NCBI GenBank assembly: GCA_020720945.1
Contig: DYNR01000005.1
Span: 1 to 21,020 of the forward strand
Length of the DNA: 21,020 bases
Source: Chthoniobacter flavus
Lineage (GTDB): Bacteria > Verrucomicrobiota > Verrucomicrobiia > Chthoniobacterales > DYNR01
Reading direction: 5' to 3'
Numbering within the stretch: position 1 is the stretch's first letter; each line of letters begins with the position of its first letter. Positions 15,778 through 21,020 of the stretch are shown here, one piece after another. The position numbers were made by a program, and so were the translations under genes. The notes beneath the pieces are model-generated. The model made no database searches and had not been told where the DNA came from. It saw only the letters and a list, made by a program, of their open reading frames with translations.

Positions 15778-16698
15778 ATGCAAAGAAACGAAAGAAACAA
15801 GAGGATTTCGCATTCCGACAAAAGGCGGAGAGATTTTGTCGGGAATGTGAAGAAGTTGCGGGCGACGACCTCGCGGTTGAGGTGGCGCGGTGCGGTGCGG
15901 TGGTCGTTTTTTCTCGTGTTCGCGGTTTTGTTTTCTGCGGGGGCGGTGTTTTCTTACGAGCGTTTGGCGGACAAGTTTTTTTACAGCAACCCCGATTACA
16001 ATTTGCGGAAGATCGAAGTGGAGGGCGCGGATGTTTTGACGGCGGACGAGGTGGAGCTTTTGACCGGCAAGATTATCGGGACCAACTTGTTCCGGATTCA
16101 TTTGGGGGTGTTGGAGGAAGAGTTCCGGAAGATTCCCGAGTTGACGAAGGTGTATTTGACGCGGGAGTTGCCTGATACGATCCGGGTGACGCTGGAGGCG
16201 AGAGTTCCCGTTGCGTGGGTGACGGACGAGGCAGAGGGGAAGATGGGAGCGCCCGAGTTTTTGGTGGATGATGATGTCGTGGTGTATAAGCCGCATCGGG
16301 TGCAGGCGGCGGATTACGCTTTGCCGGTGATTAGCGGGGCGCGGCTGGAGGCGATCGCGCGAGGAGATCTTTTGTTGAAAGAAGATTTGCGGGAGGCGTT
16401 GACGCTTTTGCAGACTTTGCGCTATACGCCCGAAAGCACTTTTGAAATACGGGGCATCGACATTTCCAAGGGATATTGCATGGAGGCGGTGGATTCCAAA
16501 AACATGAAAGTCCTTTTCGATATCGGCAATTATCCGGGGCAGCTAGCCAAGCTACAAAAGTTGCTTGCGCATTGCGGGGAGAGCGGTCGGGTTTTAGAGA
16601 CGGTGAATTTGATTCCGAAGAGAAACACCCCTGTTCGTTTTGCGATGGCAAACCCGCCGCCGCCATCGAGGGGGGAAGCACCGAAAACCAAACGATAG
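15778..16698 (+). CDS. ftsQ: Cell division protein FtsQ
   Basis: FtsQ is a bitopic divisome protein that recruits FtsL/FtsB and regulates FtsW-FtsI. The 306-residue protein has a strongly basic cytoplasmic N-terminus (about 40 residues), one membrane segment (about 43-60), a POTRA domain (about 76-145, beginning LRKIEVEGADVLT and containing IPELTKVYLTRELPDTIRVT) and a beta domain beyond. The C-terminus is Pro-rich and basic. CGGGAG about ten bases before the ATG serves as ribosome site; the gene starts 21 bp after ddl. POTRA alone would allow other families, but the place between ddl and ftsA makes FtsQ secure. Confidence 0.93.
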   Translation: MQRNERNKRISHSDKRRRDFVGNVKKLRATTSRLRWRGAVRWSFFLVFAVLFSAGAVFSYERLADKFFYSNPDYNLRKIEVEGADVLTADEVELLTGKIIGTNLFRIHLGVLEEEFRKIPELTKVYLTRELPDTIRVTLEARVPVAWVTDEAEGKMGAPEFLVDDDVVVYKPHRVQAADYALPVISGARLEAIARGDLLLKEDLREALTLLQTLRYTPESTFEIRGIDISKGYCMEAVDSKNMKVLFDIGNYPGQLAKLQKLLAHCGESGRVLETVNLIPKRNTPVRFAMANPPPPSRGEAPKTKR

Positions 16699-16710
16699 CC
16701 TCCAGTCATT

Positions 16711-16860
16711 ATGAAATGTCTCATCGAATTTGTCTTTTTGCCCCAGTGCTGTGTTGCCGGTCCGAAGGTGTTTTCTGCTGATAGCATCTTGGGCTTCCGT
16801 TTTGCCCTCAACCAAGAAGCCGATGTTCAGAGAGCTTTTTCACTTTTTACTAACCGCTAG
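16711..16860 (+). CDS. Possible small ORF (49 residues) filling the ftsQ-ftsA gap
   Basis: An ATG-to-TAG frame begins 12 bp after ftsQ and ends 7 bp before the chosen ftsA start, nearly filling the only large gap in the cluster. The predicted peptide starts MKCLIEFVFLP, contains a Cys-Cys pair and ends SLFTNR. I recognise no domain. Against it: no Shine-Dalgarno (the upstream bases read CCTCC, the anti-SD itself), base composition with more C and T than the flanking genes, and other frames open across the same stretch. It may simply be non-coding leader of ftsA. It also spans two mutually exclusive 6-bp inverted repeats (TCTTGG/CCAAGA and GGCTTC/GAAGCC, between 16787 and 16821). Confidence 0.22.
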   Translation: MKCLIEFVFLPQCCVAGPKVFSADSILGFRFALNQEADVQRAFSLFTNR

Positions 16861-16867
16861 TTATTCC

Positions 16868-18088
16868 ATGCCAAAAGAATACATTCATGTTGGGTTGGAA
16901 ATAGGGACGACGAAAGTTTGTGCCGTGGTGGTGGGAGTCGGCGTGGGAGCGGCGGGTGCAGCTTCGTCATTTCGGGTGCTTGGGGTGGGGGAAGTTCCTT
17001 CGCGAGGGGTTAGGAAAGGGGAGGTGACGGACATTGATTTGGTGAAGAGGTGTGTCCACGAGGCATTGGGTGACGCGGAAGAAAAGGCGAAGGTTGAAAT
17101 CCATAATGTCGTGGTGTCTGTCACGGGGGCGCACATGCAGAGTTTGAATGCGATCGGGGAACTCGATTTGCCGTTTGAGGACAACGAGATTACTGAAATC
17201 CATGTGCAAGAGGTTGAGAACAAAGCCCATGAGTGCGGGATTCCGAGAGAAAACCGTGCGTTGCATACGGTTTTGCAGCATTATTATGTGGACGGGCAGG
17301 AGGGGGTAGAGAATCCGGTTGGAATGGTGGGAGGCAAGCTGGAGGGAGGGTTTCACATCATGCACGGGATTTCGACAAGGGTTGAGAACACGCTGCGTTG
17401 CGTGAAAGATTTGGAGGTAGATGTTGATGATGTCGTGGTGGCATCTCTGGCCTCGGCGCAAGCGGTTTTAGATCAGCATCAGAAAGATTTGGGGGTCTTG
17501 CTGTTGGATATTGGGGGCGGGGTGACTGATTACATTCTTTACAGGAATGGGGCGGTGCGTCATAGCGGGGTTTTGGCGGTAGGGGGAGACCATGTAACGA
17601 ATGATTTGGCGATGGGGTTGAGGATTCCGACGGCGCGGGCCGAGAAGTTGAAATGTTCTGAAGCCAGTTGTCAATTGGAGGGAGTCAAGCCCGATGACAC
17701 GATTGTTTTGAAGGCCGAAGGGACTTTTGCTGGAGGAGAAATTCAAAGGAAGGTGCTCAATTATATCACCCGATTGCGCGTGGAAGAGTTGTTTTGTCTG
17801 ATTCGGAAAAAGATTGAGCCGGTTTGCCGGATGGATTTGATTGCTGGTGGCGTGGTTATTACGGGAGGGTGTTCTGCGCTTCAAGGCATCCAGGTGTTGG
17901 CGGAAGAAGTTTTTGGTGTTCCTGTGAAGCGTGTGGGGTCGGGTTCTAGCAGTCGGGCGCGGACATGGCACGATGATCCGAGGTATTCAACGGCGATTGG
18001 GGCGGCCCGGCATGCGCATTTGCTCGTGAACGATGGGCAGGATGGCGGGTTTTTCACAAAGATAAAGGATATTTTTTTCAAAGGATAA
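16868..18088 (+). CDS. ftsA: Cell division protein FtsA (actin-like membrane tether for FtsZ)
   Basis: FtsA is an actin-fold ATPase that binds the C-terminal peptide of FtsZ and anchors it to the membrane. The 406-residue product begins with the family-typical MPKEYIHVGLEIGTTKVC (phosphate loop 9-16). It contains the second phosphate motif LDIGGGVTDY (about 213-222) and ITGGCSALQG near the adenosine site. It ends with FFTKIKDIFFKG, a short amphipathic helix like the FtsA membrane-targeting sequence. The open frame runs upstream without a good start. This ATG is chosen by homology although its ribosome site is poor; an alternative ATG at 16823 would add 15 unconserved residues. ftsZ starts 3 bp after the stop, so the two are almost certainly co-expressed. 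Confidence 0.94.
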   Translation: MPKEYIHVGLEIGTTKVCAVVVGVGVGAAGAASSFRVLGVGEVPSRGVRKGEVTDIDLVKRCVHEALGDAEEKAKVEIHNVVVSVTGAHMQSLNAIGELDLPFEDNEITEIHVQEVENKAHECGIPRENRALHTVLQHYYVDGQEGVENPVGMVGGKLEGGFHIMHGISTRVENTLRCVKDLEVDVDDVVVASLASAQAVLDQHQKDLGVLLLDIGGGVTDYILYRNGAVRHSGVLAVGGDHVTNDLAMGLRIPTARAEKLKCSEASCQLEGVKPDDTIVLKAEGTFAGGEIQRKVLNYITRLRVEELFCLIRKKIEPVCRMDLIAGGVVITGGCSALQGIQVLAEEVFGVPVKRVGSGSSSRARTWHDDPRYSTAIGAARHAHLLVNDGQDGGFFTKIKDIFFKG

Positions 18089-18091
18089 ATT

Positions 18092-19402
18092 ATGCTTTCT
18101 TACACGGCAGGAAGAAATGGAGACGGGATGGGGAAGAGGGCAGAAAAAATAAAAGTGGTTGCGGCGGGCAATGGGGGGATCAACATTCTCGACCGGATTG
18201 CCGTGGAGATCGGGGGTGGGGTGGATTGTATCGCGGTCAACACGGAGCAAAATTCCTTGGCTACTTCGGTGGCGACGCGAAAAATTTTGTGTGGTGGGAG
18301 TGCTGCTAGGGCGGGCGCGGGAGGGGATCCGAGGATCGGGCAAGCTGCGGTTGCTGAAAGTGCCGAAGAGTTGGAGAGCATTTTTGATGGGACGGATGCT
18401 TTGATTTTGCTTGGTGCGTTAGGGGGGGGGACATCGGGGAGGGTGCTCGCCCATCTTGCCCGGCGGGCGGCGGCGCGCGGGATCGCTTCGTTTGCTGTGG
18501 TGACATTGCCTTTGTCCTTCGAGGGAAAATCGAGGTCGGAATTAGCTTCTGCCGATTTGGAGGAAATCCGTGGTTTGGCGGGGATGTCGGTTGTTTTTCC
18601 GAATGATGGGATGGCGGAATTGGCGGATCCGGAAGCGCCTTTGTCCGAGTCGTTTTTTGCGTGTGATGTTTTGCTCGCGTCCGTCGTGCTTTCTTTGATT
18701 GGGATTTTTCATGGAAGCGGGCCGATGGATGTTTCGGCGGGGGAGGTGCTTTCGGCTTTGGCGGCACCGAAGAAGCAAACATTTTTTTCGCATTCGGTCG
18801 CGAAAGGCGGCAACCGTGCCAACGATGTGGTTGCGGGGGTTTTTCGCTCTCCTTTGGCGAGGGCTGGGTTGGCGCCAGGTGAAGTCAAACGCCTGCTGGT
18901 GCATGTGTCGGCGGGGCCGGAAATTTCTTTTTCAGAAGTCCAGGCGATTTTTGCTCAAGTGCGGGCGCAGACGCAAGGGGAAGTGGCTTTTTATTTGGGG
19001 ATTTCTATTGGGCGGGGGAACCGGGAAGAAATTGGTTTGACTTTGATTGGGAGCGATCTCGGGTTGCCGCAGGCTGCGGTTGTGTCCAAGGCGGGCGACT
19101 CCGAGGGAGTGGTTGGTATAGAAAGCGGAAGGAGTTTGGGAGTTGCCGGAGAGAAAGGGGAGGAGGAAAAAGGAGAGAAAGGGGAGGGGATGTTGCCGGG
19201 GATGGATTTGCCGGAAGAGTCGATCGTCGCGCCTTTGCCGCGAGTTCAAAAAAAGGAAAAGCCGGTTAAGTTCCAGCAAACGATGCTGCCTTTGGTCGTG
19301 GAAGACCGGGGGCATTTTACCAAAACTTCGCCTACGATGGAAGACGGCGAGGATTTGGATGTCCCAACTTTCAGCCGCAAAAAAATCAACCTTAACGCCT
19401 GA
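18092..19402 (+). CDS. ftsZ: Highly divergent FtsZ (tubulin-fold division protein) with altered GTPase motifs
   Basis: FtsZ normally polymerises with GTP into the division ring. This 436-residue protein aligns along the whole FtsZ core: SFEGKSR at T5, then PND, SPL and a C-terminal domain. It ends in D423-V-P-T-F-S-R-K430, the conserved FtsA-binding peptide, after an acidic/Lys linker. Key motifs deviate: T1 is AGNGGIN; T2 is NTE; the signature GGGTGTG reads G111-G-G-T-S-G-R117; the guanine-contacting Asn region is FFACD; and the T7 loop, usually NxDFAD, aligns without gaps to D213-V-S-A-G-E218. SD AAGGA six bases before the ATG supports this start; M13 at 18128 is an alternative. Position after ftsA is canonical. 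Whether it binds or hydrolyses GTP is open. Confidence 0.88.
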   Translation: MLSYTAGRNGDGMGKRAEKIKVVAAGNGGINILDRIAVEIGGGVDCIAVNTEQNSLATSVATRKILCGGSAARAGAGGDPRIGQAAVAESAEELESIFDGTDALILLGALGGGTSGRVLAHLARRAAARGIASFAVVTLPLSFEGKSRSELASADLEEIRGLAGMSVVFPNDGMAELADPEAPLSESFFACDVLLASVVLSLIGIFHGSGPMDVSAGEVLSALAAPKKQTFFSHSVAKGGNRANDVVAGVFRSPLARAGLAPGEVKRLLVHVSAGPEISFSEVQAIFAQVRAQTQGEVAFYLGISIGRGNREEIGLTLIGSDLGLPQAAVVSKAGDSEGVVGIESGRSLGVAGEKGEEEKGEKGEGMLPGMDLPEESIVAPLPRVQKKEKPVKFQQTMLPLVVEDRGHFTKTSPTMEDGEDLDVPTFSRKKINLNA

Positions 19403-19421
19403 TCGTTTCTGGCGATTTTTT
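19396..19421 (+). terminator. Weak candidate intrinsic terminator after ftsZ
   Basis: CGCC at 19396-19399 can pair with GGCG at 19411-19414 across an 11-nt loop, followed directly by A and six T. The stem is only four G:C pairs and begins inside the last ftsZ codons, so it is a marginal terminator. It sits where one would be expected, at the end of a 19-kb run facing a convergent gene. The rest of the 66-bp spacer shows no better hairpin. Confidence 0.3.
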
Positions 19422-19468
19422 GATCGGAGGATTTTGGAAGCCCCCCTTTCGCATCAGGTAGGCTGAAA

Positions 19469-20482
19469 TTATTTTCGTTTAGCGGCAGTCAAATACGGTT
19501 CGATTTGACGGACTAAATCGGCGAACCCTTTGAAGTTCACTTGCTGTTGACCGTCGCTCAGGGCTTCGGCAGGGTTGGGGTGGACTTCGATGATCAGGCC
19601 GTCTGCTCCGACGGAAATTGCTCCACAGCAGAGGGTTATGACCAAATCGGCCCGTCCGCATCCCTGGCTCGGATCTACGATTACCGGCAAGTGGCTTTCC
19701 CGTTTTGCGATTGCGACAGCGGCCAGATCGAGAGTGTTGCGAGTGTAAGTTTCAAAAGTTCGGATCCCGCGTTCGCAGAGTAGCACTTTCGGGTTTCCGT
19801 TTGCCAAAAGGTATTCGGAGGCTAGTAGCCATTCTTCGATTCGTTGGGACATTCCCCTTTTAAGCAAGACCGGCTTTTTTGCTTTGGCGCAGGCGATTAA
19901 AAGCTGGAAATTTTGGCAGTTTCTGGCGCCGACTTGTAAAATATCGGCGACCTCCGCGACCTTTTCCACATCGAACTCGCTCAAAACTTCCGTCACGATT
20001 TTCAGCCCGGTTTCCTTTTTTGCTTTGGCCAGCAAGCGCAATCCTTCGGGGCCTAGCCCTTGGAATTCGTAGGGTGAAGTGCGGGGTTTGTAGGCACCTC
20101 CCCGGAGGATCACTGCGCCAGAGTCCTTTACGGCAAAAGCGGTTTCGAGAAGTTGTTTTTCGCTCTCCACCGAGCACGGGCCTGCCATGAGCACGAATTT
20201 GGGACCACCGACGGCCACTCCGTCCACATCGACGATAGAGCCGGCTGGATGCGCTTCTCTGCTTGAAAGACGGTAGCGTTTTTGGACTCGCATCACCCGT
20301 TCGACTTGGGGGAACGCCAGCAACGACTCCAGCGTAGGCAGGGAGTTTTCGTCTCCGATAGCGGCGACCACCGTTTGGTTTTCTCCGTGGATCGGTGCAG
20401 GCGCATAGCCTAGCACTTCCACTTCGCGGATTACTTCATCGATTTCGTTGGCAGGAGCGTGAGGGCGGATAACTACGATCAT
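19469..20482 (-). CDS. aroF: 3-deoxy-7-phosphoheptulonate synthase, type I-beta (DAHP synthase), with a His-to-Gln metal-site change
   Basis: DAHP synthase condenses phosphoenolpyruvate and erythrose 4-phosphate, the first step of the shikimate pathway. The 337-residue protein has the I-beta layout: an N-terminal ferredoxin-like regulatory domain (about 1-70) and a TIM barrel with GPCSVE, RGGAYKPRTSPYEFQG, GARNCQNFQ, KRGMS and TRNTLDL. Compared with the Thermotoga-type metal site (Cys, His, Glu, Asp) it has Cys103, Glu299 and Asp310 at the matching spacing. Position 273, where DPSH is nearly invariant, is Gln (DPSQGCGR). Everything else looks functional. The gene is convergent with ftsZ and unrelated to the wall genes, so it marks the cluster's edge. 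No strong ribosome site precedes its ATG. Confidence 0.93.
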   Translation of the reverse strand: MIVVIRPHAPANEIDEVIREVEVLGYAPAPIHGENQTVVAAIGDENSLPTLESLLAFPQVERVMRVQKRYRLSSREAHPAGSIVDVDGVAVGGPKFVLMAGPCSVESEKQLLETAFAVKDSGAVILRGGAYKPRTSPYEFQGLGPEGLRLLAKAKKETGLKIVTEVLSEFDVEKVAEVADILQVGARNCQNFQLLIACAKAKKPVLLKRGMSQRIEEWLLASEYLLANGNPKVLLCERGIRTFETYTRNTLDLAAVAIAKRESHLPVIVDPSQGCGRADLVITLCCGAISVGADGLIIEVHPNPAEALSDGQQQVNFKGFADLVRQIEPYLTAAKRK

Positions 20483-20559
20483 AAAAGGACTGTATTTTTA
20501 GAGTAACGCTGAATCTCTGTTTCGGCAAGCTCCTGCGTAATTTTAAAAACGAAGAGAGA

Positions 20560-20570
20560 AGTTCAGAACT
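20560..20570. promoter_or_regulatory. Short palindrome upstream of the DAHP synthase gene
   Basis: AGTTC-A-GAACT is a perfect 5-1-5 palindrome 78 bp before the aroF start. It could be a repressor site, but one short palindrome in A/T-rich DNA is weak evidence. Closer to the gene, on the - strand, TTGCCG and TACTCT separated by 17 bases form a mediocre promoter candidate. Confidence 0.2.
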
Positions 20571-20625
20571 CCTGATGTCTGAGGAAAACAAATGAGATAT
20601 GCGGGCGAGCAATGCGAAAAGGAGA

Positions 20626-20646
20626 AACCCTAAATCCGTGAAATAA
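20626..20646 (+). repeat. 21-bp relative of the left-end repeat, in opposite orientation
   Basis: AACCCTAAATCCGTGAAATAA here matches the reverse complement of positions 91-111 (AACCCTGAATCCGTGAGATAA) at 19 of 21 bases; the second repeat copy near 198-218 matches less well. The same motif therefore flanks both sides of the 19-kb cluster in inverted orientation. It may be a dispersed intergenic repeat of this genome. Confidence 0.6.
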
Positions 20647-20660
20647 TCGGAGGAAAAAAG

Positions 20661-20689
20661 TTGCAACTCGTTGATTTTCAGCGTATAAT
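20661..20689 (+). promoter_or_regulatory. Sigma70-type promoter, + strand, TTGCAA-N17-TATAAT
   Basis: A consensus -10 (TATAAT, 20684-20689) stands 17 bp after TTGCAA (20661-20666), a four-of-six match to the -35 consensus. Spacing is optimal. The -35 overlaps a 10-bp palindrome, AGTTGCAACT. It points away from aroF and towards the 3' end of the right-edge gene, so it would drive a short RNA, an antisense transcript, or a gene outside the window. Confidence 0.55.
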
Positions 20690-20695
20690 GACGGT

Positions 20696-20790
20696 TTATT
20701 AACCATCAACCATCTCACCTGGGCTGCGCAAATCTTTTTCTGTAAAAGCAGCCGAGACTCTCACCGAAGGTCGCCGTTTCTCTATTTTTC
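20696..20790 (+). ncRNA. Candidate small RNA downstream of the orphan promoter
   Basis: A transcript from the TTGCAA/TATAAT promoter would start near 20696. It could fold into a hairpin, GGCTG (20722-20726) with CAGCC (20749-20753), enclosing CTTTT/AAAAG. A second weak stem follows, GAGAC (20754-20758) with GTTTC (20776-20780, one G-U pair), enclosing ACC-GAA-GGT. TTTTT comes at 20785-20789. That is the outline of a roughly 95-nt RNA with a weak terminator, but I recognise no RNA family and the stems are short. The 299-bp space between aroF and the next gene holds nothing else convincing. Confidence 0.25.
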
Positions 20791-21020
20791 GTTCGTTTTC
20801 AAATGGGATTCGAGCCAATCCAACCTGCGGGTTTGATTTTGCGACTTTTCTTCCTCCCAAAGTTTTTCGTAAACCTCAGTGTCCGTTTGCATTGCGCATA
20901 AAATGTATTTTTGCCAGATAAAATCGAAACGCTCTTCGTGCTTTCTGTCGCCCCCTAATTCGTAGGCTGTCTTTAATAATGCAAGTGCTTTTTCTGGATG
21001 CCCCAAAGCTAGACAGTTTT
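20782..21020 (-). CDS. C-terminal part of a TPR-like repeat protein (truncated by the window edge)
   Basis: The frame is open to the right edge of the window, so the true start lies outside; a TTG at 21006 is only an internal codon of the longer frame. The visible 79 or so residues begin with a helix-turn-helix pattern, LALGHPEKALALLKTAYELG. Its Leu-Gly, Ala and hydrophobic spacing matches a tetratricopeptide (TPR) or Sel1-like unit. It then becomes charged and Trp-rich (IWQKYI, YEKLWEEEK) and ends HLKTNEK. TPR units mediate protein-protein contacts; no specific function can be given from this fragment. It is on the same strand as aroF but separated by 299 bp. Confidence 0.6.
   Translation of the reverse strand, partial: NCLALGHPEKALALLKTAYELGGDRKHEERFDFIWQKYILCAMQTDTEVYEKLWEEEKSQNQTRRLDWLESHLKTNEK

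Noticed and set aside
16730..16867. Upstream extension of ftsA to a TTG codon
   Set aside because: It adds 46 unconserved residues before a textbook FtsA N-terminus and has no ribosome site.
19422..19468. AGCC/GGCT pairing in the ftsZ-aroF spacer as a bidirectional terminator
   Set aside because: Only four base pairs with a long loop and no T tract at the right place on either strand.
20436..20666. 76-codon - strand frame overlapping the aroF start
   Set aside because: TTG start, Ser/Leu-rich product, overlaps the secure start of DAHP synthase in another frame.
20722..20753. Possible tRNA or terminator for the right-edge gene from the GGCTGC/GCAGCC pairing
   Set aside because: No cloverleaf or TPsiC-like sequence, and on the - strand the hairpin is not followed by a T run.

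Overview
The window holds an almost complete division and cell wall (dcw) cluster, about 19 kb on the + strand. The order is mraZ, rsmH, ftsL, ftsI, murE, murF, mraY, murD, a LysM membrane protein, ftsW, murG, a murC-murB fusion, ddl, ftsQ, ftsA and ftsZ. A convergent type I-beta DAHP synthase gene follows on the - strand. At the right edge is the 3' part of a TPR-like gene, also on the - strand. I see no tRNA, rRNA, CRISPR array or transposase.

The gene order, the MurC-MurB fusion, the LysM gene between murD and ftsW and a strongly diverged FtsZ suggest Verrucomicrobiota (PVC superphylum), perhaps the Opitutae side. This is inferred from gene content and protein character; no phylogenetic search was possible. 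The MurE DNPR motif predicts a Gram-negative-type meso-diaminopimelate peptidoglycan. The coding strand is rich in G and T, with GGG, TTG and CGG codons preferred and several runs of 8-9 G.

Layout: 1-215 is an imperfect tandem repeat with a 107-bp period and no credible gene. Positions 271-315 carry a 10-bp-phased TGG(G) array that looks like a MraZ operator. From 342 to 15756 the genes are tightly packed. Eight junctions are start/stop overlaps (ATGA, GTGA or TGATG), which suggests translational coupling. Small gaps flank the LysM gene, ftsW and ftsQ. A 169-bp gap before ftsA contains a 49-codon open frame. After ftsZ there is a short convergent spacer, then the DAHP synthase gene. Its 299-bp upstream region carries a good sigma70-type promoter facing away from it and possibly a short RNA.

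Together these genes cover synthesis of UDP-MurNAc-pentapeptide (MurB, MurC, MurD, MurE, MurF, Ddl), lipid I and lipid II (MraY, MurG), septal polymerisation and crosslinking (FtsW, FtsI), and the divisome scaffold (FtsL, FtsQ, FtsA, FtsZ). The main surprises are: an FtsZ with altered GTP-binding and T7 catalytic motifs but an intact C-terminal FtsA-binding peptide; a DAHP synthase whose conserved metal-ligand His is Gln; a MurB domain with Cys in place of the catalytic Ser; and a G8 tract at the MurC/MurB junction with stops in both alternative frames just after it.
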